The notes beneath the pieces were generated by a model. The model saw nothing but the letters and a program-made list of their open reading frames with translations. It was not told where the DNA came from and did no database searches. Of a stretch of DNA of 64,000 bases, positions 47,996-58,000 are shown piece by piece (the first letter of the stretch is position 1; each line of letters begins with the position of its first letter). The stretch is from Nibricoccus aquaticus (lineage in GTDB: Bacteria > Verrucomicrobiota > Verrucomicrobiia > Opitutales > Opitutaceae), in NCBI RefSeq assembly GCF_002310495.1, contig NZ_CP023344.1, forward strand, positions 2,232,001 to 2,296,000. Reading direction: 5' to 3'. The translations under genes and the position numbers were made by a program.

Positions 47996-49111
47996 ATGCA
48001 CGCGAATACCTTCGCCCCCGCTTTCTCGTTTTTCAGCGCGTTCAGCCGCATGTCGCCGACGCAGCCGTTGCGCACATTGATCCGCACAACCGGTTATAAG
48101 CTGCGTCCACCGAGGCCGCTGCTGTTCACGCCGGGCGTGCATCGCGCCCAGCAAGTCGTCCTCGCGAGCGGGCGCGCGGGCCCGCATCAGGGCGCGGAAA
48201 TTCTGCACGAAGTCCGCAGCGGGCTGACGCCGACCATCGTGCTCGGCGGCTTTGTGCCTGATGCGACGGAGCAGGTTTTTTTGATGCGCGGGTTTCTGCT
48301 CAAGCACGGGAGTGTGTTTTATTTCAACTATCCGCGGCTGGGGTTCTCGATGGAGTTGGTGTTCGCGCAGCTCGACGATCTGGTGGCGGAGCTGACGGAG
48401 AAACACGGCAAGCCGCCGGTGATTTTTGCAGTGAGCTTTGGCGCGGGTCTCGTGCTGGAGTGGTTGAAGCGCGCGCGCCGCGCGGGCCGTCGTGTCGATG
48501 TCGGCGGGCTCGTGCTGATCAGCCCCGTCGCGTGCGTGGAGGATTTGCTCACGAACGGAGAGGCGAAGCCTTCGACGTTGCTCGGGCGCGCGGTGAAGCC
48601 GTATGTCGAACACGAGGCGCGCATCCAGCCGGGGCACATCGAGAAGTCGCGCGCGATCTTCACGAAGATGTTCGAGGCGGGCGCGCAGAATAAAGAATCG
48701 CTGCGCGCGCTCATGACGCGCGGCGAACTCCGGCAGCTGCGCGATTCGGTGATCGGCACGATCCAGGCGATCGACGCGAACGGCGCGTGCGAGCGGATGA
48801 CGGCGTTGCGGCAAATGGAGGCGCCGTGTTCGTATTTTTCGCAGGTGCTGCTGCCGCTGTGCACGGCGCCGGTGCTGATCCTCTACGCGGAAAAGGAAAG
48901 CGCGGTGCTCACGGAAACGTCGCCCACGCGTTTCGCGATGACGTCGGCGCATCAGGCGTATTTCCCGCAGAGCCAGTGCAAGACGATCGTGAACCGGCGC
49001 GGCAGTCCGGTGCAGCACGCGTCGTTGATTTTTCACTGCTTTAATTTTCTCCCGCCGATCTCGGCTTTCTACAAGCGGCTGAAGTCGAAGAAAGTTCAGA
49101 GGGCGGCGTGA
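47996..49111 (+). CDS. Alpha/beta-hydrolase-like protein
   Basis: A 371-residue protein from ATG 47996; ATG 48050 is equally possible (353 residues), as no clear Shine-Dalgarno distinguishes them. The hydrolase core: TPTIVLGGFVPDATEQVFL (oxyanion strand), PPVIFAVSFGAGLVLEWL (nucleophile Ser in AVSFGAG), GLVLISPVACVEDLL, and PVLILYAEKESAVLT (acid strand), with a C-terminal His in RRGSPVQHASL. Function is unknown, but the fold is consistent with a lipase, thioesterase or acyl hydrolase. The stop codon overlaps the GTG start of the GH3 gene, so the two are coupled. Confidence 0.8.
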   Translation: MHANTFAPAFSFFSAFSRMSPTQPLRTLIRTTGYKLRPPRPLLFTPGVHRAQQVVLASGRAGPHQGAEILHEVRSGLTPTIVLGGFVPDATEQVFLMRGFLLKHGSVFYFNYPRLGFSMELVFAQLDDLVAELTEKHGKPPVIFAVSFGAGLVLEWLKRARRAGRRVDVGGLVLISPVACVEDLLTNGEAKPSTLLGRAVKPYVEHEARIQPGHIEKSRAIFTKMFEAGAQNKESLRALMTRGELRQLRDSVIGTIQAIDANGACERMTALRQMEAPCSYFSQVLLPLCTAPVLILYAEKESAVLTETSPTRFAMTSAHQAYFPQSQCKTIVNRRGSPVQHASLIFHCFNFLPPISAFYKRLKSKKVQRAA

Positions 49112-50739
49112 AAAGTTTCTCCATGATTGCACCACCGAAACCGTTGATCCGCGCGGGTGCGCGGTTTTTGAGTTCGCGTACGGCGCGCAAGTTGAGCGTT
49201 GGCGGCGCGGGTCTGGGCGCGCAGCAGAAGACGTTTTCGACGCTCGTCGCGGCGATGAGCCGTTGCGAAGCGGGCCGGGCGGATGGGATCGAAGCGCATG
49301 GAGGAGCGAGCGCGTATGCGCGGTTTCAGGCTCGGGTGCCGCTGCGCACGTATGAGGCGTTCATCCCGTGGATCGAGCGGATGAAACGGGGCGAGGCGGA
49401 TGTGCTGTGGCCGGGGCGCTGCGCGCACTACGCGGTTTCTTCGGGTACGACGGCGGGGCGCACGAAGTTTCTCCCGATCACGGGTGCGATGCTGGAGCAT
49501 TTTAAGAAGGCGGGGCTCGACTCGTTGCTCTATTACACGGCGCGGACGGGGAGTTCATCGGTGTTTCGGGGGCGGCATTTATTTCTCGGCGGGGCGACCA
49601 CGCTGACGCCGATTGCGGAGGCGAAACCGTTTCTCGCGTACGGCGGCGATCTGAGCGGAATCACGGCGCTGAATCTGCCGGGCTGGGTGGATAAACATCT
49701 TTACGAGCCGGGCGCGGAAATCGCGCAGATGGACAACTGGCCAGCGAAGCTGGAGGCGATCGCAGCGCGCACGCTGGATCGCGACATCACGCTGCTGGCG
49801 GGCATTCCGAGCTGGGTGTTGATCTTGGCGGAAACGCTACGCGCGAAAGCGCACGCGAAAAATCCGACGGGGGCGAAGGCGCAGAATCTCCGCGCGCTCT
49901 GGCCGAATCTGGAGTGCCTGATCCATGGCGGGGTGCCGATCGCGCCGTATGTGGATGAACTGCGCGCGGCGCTCGGAGCCGAGGTGAATTTTCACGAAGT
50001 TTATCCGGCATCGGAAGGTTTCATCGCGACGCAGGATGCGGACGCATCGCTTGGTCTGCGGCTCATGACGGACGTGGGGATTTTCTACGAATTTCTGCCG
50101 ATGTCGGAGTTCGACGAGAGCCGTCTCGAGGAACTCGGCGCGAAGACGGTGCCGCTCGAAGGTGTGCGCGCGGGCGTGGATTACGCGCTGGTGATGACGA
50201 CGCCGGCCGGGCTTTGCCGCTATGTGATCGGCGATGTGGTGCGGTTTGTTTCCACGGATATTCCGCGGCTGGTTTATGTGGGGCGGACGAAGTTGCAGCT
50301 CAGCGCATTTGGCGAGCATGTGATTGAGAAGGAAGTCACCGACGCGCTCAGCACGGTGTGTCGCGCGCGGGGATTGAGCGTGGGGAATTTTCATGTGGCA
50401 CCGGTGTTTGCGGATGCGGCGGCTGGGCGTGCGCGCGGACGGCACGAGTGGTGGATCGAGTTGAAGAACGCGGGGGACGCGCAGGCCAGCACGGTGATCA
50501 TCGCGCTGGCGGCGAATCTCGCGGTGGCGCTCGATGCGGAGCTGATGCGGCTCAACGACGATTACGAAGCGAAGCGCAAAGGCGGCGGGCTCGCGTTGCC
50601 CGAGGTGCGGTTGGTCGCGCCGGGGACGTTTGAGCACTGGCTGCGCGCGAAAGGGAAATGGGGCGGGCAGAATAAAATGCCGCGCTGCCGGAGCGATCGG
50701 GAGATCGCGGATGAGCTCCGTGTGGTTGCGTCGGTTTAG
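49108..50739 (+). CDS. GH3 auxin-responsive-promoter family protein (acyl-adenylate/amide synthetase type)
   Basis: A 543-residue ANL-type enzyme. It starts with GTG at 49108, overlapping the hydrolase stop by 4 bp. It matches the GH3 family: HYAVSSGTTAGRTKFLPIT (ATP-binding motif 1, SSGTTxG), HEVYPASEGFIATQ (motif 2), YALVMTTPAGLCRYVIGDVVRFV (motif 3) and the C-terminal LVYVGRTKLQLSAFGEHVIEKEV. Plant relatives conjugate amino acids to acyl hormones; bacterial members join carboxylates to amines in unknown pathways. The overlap with the hydrolase suggests one makes and the other cleaves or modifies the same acyl compound (inference). Confidence 0.92.
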   Translation: MKSFSMIAPPKPLIRAGARFLSSRTARKLSVGGAGLGAQQKTFSTLVAAMSRCEAGRADGIEAHGGASAYARFQARVPLRTYEAFIPWIERMKRGEADVLWPGRCAHYAVSSGTTAGRTKFLPITGAMLEHFKKAGLDSLLYYTARTGSSSVFRGRHLFLGGATTLTPIAEAKPFLAYGGDLSGITALNLPGWVDKHLYEPGAEIAQMDNWPAKLEAIAARTLDRDITLLAGIPSWVLILAETLRAKAHAKNPTGAKAQNLRALWPNLECLIHGGVPIAPYVDELRAALGAEVNFHEVYPASEGFIATQDADASLGLRLMTDVGIFYEFLPMSEFDESRLEELGAKTVPLEGVRAGVDYALVMTTPAGLCRYVIGDVVRFVSTDIPRLVYVGRTKLQLSAFGEHVIEKEVTDALSTVCRARGLSVGNFHVAPVFADAAAGRARGRHEWWIELKNAGDAQASTVIIALAANLAVALDAELMRLNDDYEAKRKGGGLALPEVRLVAPGTFEHWLRAKGKWGGQNKMPRCRSDREIADELRVVASV

Positions 50740-51138
50740 ACGCTGCGAGCTGCGGCATCACTGGTGTGCGGCAGTGTTGTTGAAGCGCGAAGACGCTAAG
50801 ACGCAAAGCTCGAACACAAAGTTGAGCCGTGGTGCTCAACTTCTGAGACTGGTCAAAAATGGCCACTTCCGGCGCCGCCTTAGCGCTGGCACGGACGATG
50901 CTAAACGAGGAAACAGCTATTAAGTAGCGCCCCTGCCGAGAGGCAGGGTTTGGGGTAACATGGATCGTCTCAGCTAAAGGCTGGACGAAGAAAAATAGTG
51001 GGCCCGCCGTTAGGGGTTATCGGCGGGCCCTTTTTTTATTTTCTGAAAAGGGCCCGCGTTGACGGAAAACGGAAGGCGTGGACCAGAGGTTGGCCCTTGT
51101 GCATCTGCGGATGCCGGCCAGCGGCCGGCGCTCCCAGC
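50740..51138. other. Intergenic region with hairpins, possible small RNA
   Basis: A 399-bp gap between convergent genes. It has a REP-like stretch (GAAGCGCGAAGACGC around 50780), a GTTGAGC/GCTCAAC palindrome near 50820, a CCCTGCC-GAGA-GGCAGGG hairpin (50931-50948), and the strong terminator at 51000-51037. A palindrome GCCGGCC-AGC-GGCCGGC lies at 51113-51129. No convincing CDS is seen. A plus-strand transcript from ~50900 would end at the terminator. Confidence 0.5.
51000..51037 (+). terminator. Rho-independent terminator
   Basis: A perfect 10-bp stem GGGCCCGCCG/CGGCGGGCCC (51000-51009, 51021-51030) with loop TTAGGGGTTAT is followed by seven T. It closes transcription from the GH3 gene or from a small RNA upstream. 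Confidence 0.9.
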
Positions 51139-52032
51139 TCACGTCATCACGAGGACGATGGCGGCGAGCATCGCGGTCGCGCCGGCGAGGCGCCAGCGGA
51201 GGATGCCTGCGCCGAGGTGTTGCTCGCGGTTGCTGAACCAGTGGCCGACGAGCCAGACGGCAATGACGCTCCAGAGGCCGCGCGAGCTGTACACGATGTT
51301 GGCGGCGGTGGCGTCGCCCCAGATCGCCATGGTGAGGCCGAGTCCGGCGGCCTGGAGCGCCATGAGGATGGTGCCGGGGATGAGCCAGCGCCAGGCGTCG
51401 CGTGGGACGGCGCGGAGCGGTTCGCGGAAGAACGGGATGAGCGCGAAGGAGGCGAGCGCGACGCCGCCGAACATGATGGGGAGGAAACGTCCGCCGCCCC
51501 AGGCGCGGCCCCATTTCTGGATGAGGACATCGGCGGTCGCGAAAGCGGTCGAAGCAGCGGCGGCGCAGAGCATCGTCATGAGCACGCGTTGATGTTTTTG
51601 CGCGCCGCTTGCACCACTCGCGCGGCCGAGCAGAGCGACACCGAGCGTGCTGAGCGCGGCGGCGAACCACCATTTGAGCGGAATGCTGTCGGTGAGCAGG
51701 AGCGTGCTCGCGAGTGCGACCATGAGGACTTTCACACCCATCATCGGCGTGGCGACGGACACATCGCCTTTGGTCTGAGCGATGAAGGTGAAAAATTGTC
51801 CGACGAAAAACAGCGCGCCCGCGGCGAGTGGTTGCCAGATGAGTGACCAGGGCTGGCCGGGGCCGCCTAGGAGCCAGAGCGGGGCGAAGCAGACGCCCAT
51901 GGCGATGTTGGAGACGAAGGTGGTGCGGAAGATCCCGACGCCGTAGTCGGCCGAGCGCTTCACGAGCAGCACGGCGAGGACATAGCCCATGGCGCTGCCA
52001 AGCGGGATGAGCAGGTGAAGCGGGAAGTGCAT
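51139..52032 (-). CDS. EamA/DMT-family transporter
   Basis: A 297-residue inner-membrane protein with ten predicted hydrophobic helices in two EamA repeats. Start at ATG 52032 (HFPLHLLIPLGSAMGYVLAVLLVKR) is preferred; a start at 52059 adds 9 residues. Repeat 1 includes FVGQFFTFIAQTKGDVSVATPMMGVKVL; repeat 2 includes TAFATADVLIQKWG and DATAANIVYSSRGLWSVIAVWLVGHWF. This is typical of drug/metabolite transporters that export amino acids or other small compounds. The substrate cannot be inferred. It stands alone with a 73-bp gap to the TonB-domain gene. Confidence 0.9.
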   Translation of the reverse strand: MHFPLHLLIPLGSAMGYVLAVLLVKRSADYGVGIFRTTFVSNIAMGVCFAPLWLLGGPGQPWSLIWQPLAAGALFFVGQFFTFIAQTKGDVSVATPMMGVKVLMVALASTLLLTDSIPLKWWFAAALSTLGVALLGRASGASGAQKHQRVLMTMLCAAAASTAFATADVLIQKWGRAWGGGRFLPIMFGGVALASFALIPFFREPLRAVPRDAWRWLIPGTILMALQAAGLGLTMAIWGDATAANIVYSSRGLWSVIAVWLVGHWFSNREQHLGAGILRWRLAGATAMLAAIVLVMT

Positions 52033-52105
52033 CGGGGCGCACGTTGCCGCGCGTGTCATGGGCTTTCAATGACGCAGATAGGCGCGTTGCGGCGCTGAAC
52101 TCAGG

Positions 52106-52507
52106 TCAGGTTTCTTCGGTTTGGAAAATGATCGGGATTTCGAGGACGCAGTTCACGGGACGGCCGTCTTTTTGCGCGGGCTTGTAGCGCCAGGAAGAGA
52201 CTGACCGCACGGCCGCATCGCTGAAGGCTTTATAGGTGCTCTTAACAACCGTGATGTTCACGGCCCGGCCTTCGGTGTTCACCACGAAACGGAGCACACA
52301 CTCCTCGAACTTGCTCTCGCGTCGCAGCTCCTCGGGGTAGTGGGGAGGCGATTGGGTGATGGTCAGCGGGACTTTGGTGACTTCGGATAACTCGAAGATC
52401 TCGGATGGGGCGAGCGCGACAACAGCCGGCGGCGGCGTCTGGCACGCAGCGGTGAAAAGGAGTCCGATGAGGAGCATGTAGCCGATGCATTTTGGGGTGG
52501 AAAGCAT
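52106..52507 (-). CDS. TonB C-terminal domain lipoprotein
   Basis: A 133-residue protein starting at ATG 52507; a longer frame is open upstream but lacks a signal. Residues 1-22 are a lipoprotein signal (IGYMLLIGLLFTAACQ, Cys 22). The mature part is the TonB_C fold: SPPHYPEELRRESKFEECVLRFVVNTEGRAVNITVVKSTYKAFSDAAVRSVSSWRYKPAQKDGRPVNC. Canonical TonB has an inner-membrane helix and a Pro-rich span; this one lacks both and would be lipid-anchored, so it is probably not an energy transducer but an isolated TonB_C-type protein. It is divergent from the GH44 gene. Confidence 0.85.
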   Translation of the reverse strand: MLSTPKCIGYMLLIGLLFTAACQTPPPAVVALAPSEIFELSEVTKVPLTITQSPPHYPEELRRESKFEECVLRFVVNTEGRAVNITVVKSTYKAFSDAAVRSVSSWRYKPAQKDGRPVNCVLEIPIIFQTEET

Positions 52508-52821
52508 CTGACGATTCGTGTGGGTGAGGCATCTGAAGGCAAGGGCGCGCGCGGGGATTGGACGGTGGAACGGGCGCTCCACGCACGTTGAGCGACGTTG
52601 AAGGCGGTGTAGGCGGAATGGGCGGGAAGCGCGGGCGGACTCGAACAACGCGCACGGAGTGCGCGTTCCACCTCTCAAATCGGGGACGCGGGATCTCAAA
52701 TGCGGTGGCTTGCGGGAGGTCGGGGGGTGGGGCGGGATGGTGTTTACCCTCCGTAAATTCCCCGGCGGCTCCGGTCCGCGCCGGAACCGTTTTTTCAACC
52801 AGCACACCATCGCGGCTCCCC
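52508..52821. other. Divergent intergenic region with palindromic element
   Basis: A 314-bp gap between the TonB-domain gene and the GH44 gene. It holds the palindrome at 52564-52672 (separate entry). I see no clear promoter; the GH44 frame is open upstream from 52558 but its signal peptide begins at 52822. Confidence 0.5.
52564..52672. repeat. Intergenic palindromic element
   Basis: Bracketing arms GGTGGAAC (52564-52571) and GTTCCACC (52665-52672) enclose AACGCGCA-CGGAG-TGCGCGTT (52647-52667). The layout, short outer arms around an inner hairpin, is shared with elements at 2605 and 45795. Confidence 0.6.
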
Positions 52822-54840
52822 ATGGTTTTCGATCACTGCATCCGTTTGGTTTTGATTGGCGTCTGCGTGGCGACCGCGCGCGCGGATATTGCGGTGACGG
52901 TGAGCGTAGATCCCGCGTCGGGGCGCACGGCGATCAGTCCGCTGGTGTATGGTGTGAATCAAGATCTGCCGGGCTACGCGGCGACGGCGCGGCGGCAGGG
53001 TGGAAATCGCATGACGGGCTACAACTGGGAGAACAATGCATCGAACGCCGGCAGCGACTGGATGCATAGCAGCGATAATTTCGCGACGTGGGTCATGGGG
53101 ATTCCGGATGCGCAGGCGAATGTGCCCGGTATCGCGGTGACGACGTTTCACGATCAGTCGGTCGCGGCGGGTGGCGCGTACAGCATCGTGACGCTGCCGA
53201 TGGCGGGCTACGTGGCGGCGGATAAAAGCGGGACGGTCATGACCGGGCAGGTGGCGCCGTCGTCGCGGTGGAAAGCGGTGAGCAACACGAAGCCGGGGGC
53301 GTTTTCGCTCACGCCGAACACGGGCGACGGCACGGTGTACTCGGACGAGTTCGTGAATTTTCTGGTGAACCGGTATGGGAGCGCGGCGATGCCGAATGGG
53401 GTGCGCGCTTACAGTCTGGATAATGAGCCGGATCTTTGGTCGCACACGCATGCGCGTTTGCACGCGGCGCAGCCGACGTGTGTGGAATTGATCGCGCGTT
53501 CGACCGATCTGGCGAAGGCGGTGAAGCGGGTGGATCCGGCGGCGGAGACGATCGGGTTCGTGAGCTACGGGTTTAACGGGTATTACAGTTTCCAGGACGC
53601 GCCGGACTGGACGGCGGAGAAGGCGACGGGGTCGTACCGCTGGTTCGTGGATTACTTTCTGGCGAAGATGAAGTCGGCGTCGGACACGGCGGGCGTGCGG
53701 TTGCTCGATGTGCTGGATGTGCATCACTACACGGAGCACAACGCGGGCGGGGTGCGGGTGAGTGACGGCGTGGATTTTTCGAATCTCGATGCGAACAAGG
53801 GGCGCATCCAGGCGCCGCGGGCGTTGTGGGATGCGAGCTTCAACGAGAACAGCTGGATCAAGCAGTGGTTCTCGGAGTTTTATCCGTACCTGCCGAATCT
53901 GAAGGCGGCGATCGCGACGCATTATCCGGGGACGAAGCTGGCGATCACGGAGTACAACTATGGCGGCGAGTCGCACATCTCGGGCGGACTCGCGCAGGCG
54001 GACACGCTGGGGATCTTGGGGCGCGACGGCGTGTATCTCGCGAATCTGTGGCTGCTACACGATTCGCCTGCGCCGCTGTATGCGGCGACGGCGTTTAAGC
54101 TTTATCGGGACTATGATGGCGCGGGTGGGGAATTTGGAGACACGAGCGTGGGTGCGACGGTCAGCAGTCAGGAGAATGCGTCGGCGTATGCGGCGCTACA
54201 CGGAAGCAGCGGTGCGAAGCTGCATGTGGTGGTGTTGAATAAGCACTACGATGAGGCGTCGGCGGTGACGGTGCAGATCGCGGGGGCGACGCGATACACG
54301 CGGGCGCGGGTGTTTGCGTTTGATGCGGCGAGTGCGGCGATCACGGAGCGGGCGGTGATCAGCGGGATCGCGGGGAATCAGTTCACGACGACGCTGTCGG
54401 CGCTAACGGCGGCGCATGTGGTGTTGGAGGCGGAGGGGAGTTCATTTGCGGCGTGGCAAGCGGGCAATTTCTCGGCGGGCGAGATCGCGTCGGCGGCGGT
54501 GAGCGGGGCGGACGCCGATCCGGATGGCGCGGGGGTTTCGAATTTTGCGCGCTACGCGTTTGGGCTGGCGGCGCGCGGGGCGTTGAGTGCGCCGGTGGCG
54601 AGTGTGTCGCGTGTCGAGGTGAGCGGGCAGAAGCGGCTGGCGGTGACGTTCACGCGGCAGGCGGATGCGCCGGGGCTGAGTTATGTGGTCGAGGGGAGCG
54701 ATGCGCTCTCGGGCGGATGGAGCACGGTGGCGACGATTGCGCCGGGCACGCCGACGGTGGTCACGGTGAACGATGTCGTGGATATTTCGGCGGCGGCGCC
54801 GAGGCGGTTTTTGCGGGTGCGCGCGGTGAACGCGGAGTGA
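52822..54840 (+). CDS. Secreted GH44-type endoglucanase/xyloglucanase with C-terminal module
   Basis: A 672-residue exported enzyme. ATG 52822 starts a signal peptide (IRLVLIGVCVATARADI). The catalytic domain (~25-500) is of the GH44 type: LVYGVNQDLP at the start, RAYSLDNEPDLWSHTH with acid/base Glu 202, DVLDVHHYTEHN, and KLAITEYNYGGESHI with nucleophile Glu 377. GH44 enzymes cut beta-1,4-glucans (cellulose, xyloglucan). The C-terminal ~120 residues have an Asp-rich calcium-loop-like segment (DADPDGAGVSNFARYAFGLA) and a beta-sandwich (LAVTFTRQADAPGLSYVVEGSDALSGGW), also found in the pectate lyase at 55003. There is no exosortase or GlyGly tail. Confidence 0.9.
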   Translation: MVFDHCIRLVLIGVCVATARADIAVTVSVDPASGRTAISPLVYGVNQDLPGYAATARRQGGNRMTGYNWENNASNAGSDWMHSSDNFATWVMGIPDAQANVPGIAVTTFHDQSVAAGGAYSIVTLPMAGYVAADKSGTVMTGQVAPSSRWKAVSNTKPGAFSLTPNTGDGTVYSDEFVNFLVNRYGSAAMPNGVRAYSLDNEPDLWSHTHARLHAAQPTCVELIARSTDLAKAVKRVDPAAETIGFVSYGFNGYYSFQDAPDWTAEKATGSYRWFVDYFLAKMKSASDTAGVRLLDVLDVHHYTEHNAGGVRVSDGVDFSNLDANKGRIQAPRALWDASFNENSWIKQWFSEFYPYLPNLKAAIATHYPGTKLAITEYNYGGESHISGGLAQADTLGILGRDGVYLANLWLLHDSPAPLYAATAFKLYRDYDGAGGEFGDTSVGATVSSQENASAYAALHGSSGAKLHVVVLNKHYDEASAVTVQIAGATRYTRARVFAFDAASAAITERAVISGIAGNQFTTTLSALTAAHVVLEAEGSSFAAWQAGNFSAGEIASAAVSGADADPDGAGVSNFARYAFGLAARGALSAPVASVSRVEVSGQKRLAVTFTRQADAPGLSYVVEGSDALSGGWSTVATIAPGTPTVVTVNDVVDISAAAPRRFLRVRAVNAE

Positions 54841-54852
54841 GAGCGCACAGCC

Positions 54853-54949
54853 TTCCGAGGTAGGGACAATGCTCCGCATTGTCCGCGTTTGACGTGAAGA
54901 GGTATTCGACGCTGGGCGGGCAATGCGGAGCATTGCCCCTACCTCGGAA
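54853..54949. repeat. 34-bp nested inverted repeat between convergent genes
   Basis: Arms 54853-54886 and 54916-54949 are complementary with two mismatches. Each arm also contains a palindrome core CAATGCTCCGCATTG or its equivalent. The pair could fold into one long hairpin or two small ones. The end CCCTACCTCGGA recurs at 58868-58879. Confidence 0.8.
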
Positions 54950-54963
54950 GCGATCACTCCGAA

Positions 54964-54989
54964 GCGCGGTGAGGGCACCGCGCCTCCAT
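54964..54989. repeat. 26-bp palindromic repeat, copy of 45795-45820
   Basis: It is an exact reverse-complement copy of 45795-45820. It contains the stem GCGCGGTG/CACCGCGC and the CTCCAT end. Confidence 0.85.
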
Positions 54990-55002
54990 CGGAGAAGAGG
55001 CC

Positions 55003-58000
55003 TTAGTCGAGCGTGACGCTGAGGCGGGCGAAGGTTTTGGGGGCGCCGGCGGGCAGGGTGATGAGGAGCGATTGGAGAGACTCGGTCGTGGACTCGACGG
55101 TGGGCGCTATTGGGTGCGTGGTCCAGGTTTGCAGATCGGTCGAGGTTTGGACGGCGAAGGTGGCGCCGGTGACGTAGAGGGGACGCGTGAAGCGGAAGAC
55201 GAGGGAGCCGTTTGCGGTCGTGAAACTTGCGGAGGCGGAGGGATCGGCGTGTTTGGCGTCGGAGCCGGTGGCGTACTCGAAACCGTTGCTCAGGCCGTCG
55301 CCGTCGGTGTCGGCTTCGGGGGCGGCGTCGTTGCCGGTGAGGCCTTGGGTGGCGGCCCAGCTGGCGAAGGTGATCAGGGGTGGAGCGGGGTAGTTGGTCT
55401 TGAGCCAGTTTTGTTTGGGCCAGCTGAGTTTACCCGCACCGGCTCCGGAGGTGACGATGTTTTCGAGGCCGGCGGGGTCGTCCATGGGCGCTGAATACGG
55501 GAGGACGCCGCCGGGGAGATTCCAGGAGAAGGGAATGATCGCGGCCTGGAAGGGGCCCATCGGATTGCCGGCGTCGGTGCTGTTGCCGCGCACGGTAGTC
55601 GAGACGCCAGCGTTGGTGGTCATGCGGCTGATCGTGTCGAGGGCGAGGATCTTGCCGGTGTAGACGGGGTTGTTGACGTCGGTCTGGTTGTTGCGGAGCG
55701 GGGTGATGATGTCGAGGTACACGGACTTCTCGACGAGGATGGCGGCGCCTTCGGTGGAGATGGAGCCGTTGAGGAAGGGGTTGAAGTTGTAGGTGTTGTT
55801 GAGCGTGTTGCGCAGCGCGGTGGTGAGGACGTTGGCTTTGGTGTCGCGAAGGAGTTTCGCGGCGCGACCGGCACCGGCGTCCACGAAGAGATTATAGTTG
55901 TGAACATTGCCGCCGCGCAGGCGGGGCAGGCGGTCCCACGGGTTCAGGTGCCACTGGTGGTGGAACGTGACGGAGTGGTTGTTGTTTTCCACATCGAGGG
56001 AATTGGCGCCGATGAGGTGGGTCTTGTCGTGGCCTTGGATGATCGTGGCGATGTCATCGATGCTGAATCCGTTTGTGCGGAGAAAATTGTACATCGGGCG
56101 CGAGGCGCGATCGATCTCGAGCTGGGCGAGCTGCTGGCGGACGAAGCTGTTGGGGTTCGTGGCGCCGTCGTCGCCGACGTATTTATTCCACGAGAAGGTG
56201 ATATTGTAGCTGCCCTTCTTGATGTCGGAGATACCGTCGTAGGCCTTGGTGAAGGTGCAGTGATCGATCCAGATGTTGTACACGGTGCCGGCGTTGCCGA
56301 GGTCGATGAAATCCCAGTCGTTGCTGTCGTAGTCGCCCTTGCTGGCTTCGTCCCATTCCCAGAGTTCGTCGAATTTCAGATTGCGGACGATGATGTTGTT
56401 CGCGCTTTTGATGTTCAGCGTGGCGTGGCGGAGGGTGGCGCCGTTGGCGGAGAAGATCGTGAGGCCGGACTTGTTTTGGATGTCGATGAGGGCGACGCCG
56501 GTCTGGATGAGGCGCGGGTGGAGCTTGGGCGTGGCGTGTTGGCGGAAGATGCTGAAGGCGCGGACGGCGTCGGAGACTTCGAGGTAGCCGAGGTCGAGGT
56601 CGTTGAGAATCTCGATGACTTTCACCGTGCCGGTGCGGTCGGCGAGGGCGGTGATGAATTCGAGCGGGGTGGAGACCTTGCGGTAGCCGGGGTGGGATTC
56701 CTCGATGACGCCGCCGCCGGTGGTGGCCTGGCCGAAGCCGTAGAGGTTGAACGCTGAATACGGTAGGCCGGCGGAGACGGTGAGCGAGGCGGCGGAGCTG
56801 GTGATGGAGCCGAAGGCGTTGGAGACGATCACGTCGTAGCTGGCGGCGTCGGAGGTCTGGAGATTGGTAAGTGTGAGCGACGCGCCGGTGGCGGAGGGAA
56901 TGGGGTTGGAGTTTTTGCGCCACTGGTAGGTGAACGGGGCGCTGCCGGAGGTGGAGACGTTGAAGTTGACGGTGCCGCCGATGAGCGCGGCCTGGGTGGC
57001 GGGTGGTGTGACGATCGTGGGCGGGGCGTTGACCGTGAGGGTGGCGGGGGCGCTGGGCGTGGTGCCGCCGGGGTTGGTGACGAGGACGTCGTAGGTGGCT
57101 TCGTCGGAGGATTGGACGTTGGTGAGCGAGAGCGTGGACGCGGTGGCGGAGGGAATCGGCGTGGCGTTTTTGCGCCACTGGTAGGAGAGCGGGGCGTCGC
57201 CGGTGGCGGAGACGGAGAAGGTCACGTTGGTGCCGAGGTTCACGGTCTGGGAGTCGGGCTCGTCGGTGATGACGGGGGCGTTTGGCGCGGCGGTGACGGT
57301 GAGGGTGGCGGCGTTGCTGGTGGCGCTGTTGGCGGAATTGGTGACGACGACGTCGTAGCTGCCGGTGTCGGAGAGCTGGGCGGCGGGGAACGCGATTGTG
57401 GCGGTGGTGGCGCCGGGGATGTCGACGGTGTCTTTGCGCCACTGATACGCGAGCGGGGCGGTGCCGGTGGCGTTGACGGAGAAGGAGGCGGGCTGGCCGA
57501 TGAAGACGGATTGGCTGGCGAGGGTGTTGGTGATCGCGGGGGCGACGACGACGGCGGAGTTGGTGACGGTGACGTCGACCTGGTTGAGCACGAAGGCGGC
57601 GGAGCCGGCGCCGGTGAGGGTGCCGCTCATCATGTAGAGGTTGACCGTGTCGAATGAGGTGTAGCTCGCGACGGCTTCGGAGACGCTGTGGGTGCTGAGG
57701 GTGGTCGCGCCTTCTTTGAGCGTGTAGGTGAGGTTCATGCCGCCGGTGGCGGTGTGGGTGAGCGAGAGGATGGCCTGGTACTGGGTGTTGGCGACGGGCG
57801 CGGTGCCGGTGCCGCCGGAGGAGCCGATCTGGGTCCAGGCGGCGGAGGCGTTGTTGAGGCCGGGGTTGGAGGCGCTGCGTTTGCGGAGGGTGGAGGCGGT
57901 GCCGTTGAGGTTGGTCCAGGCGGCGTAGCCGGTGTAGAGGCTGAAGACGTTGCTGGAGGGATTGCTGCTGGCGTAGTCGCCGGAGACGCGGGCGTTGGTG

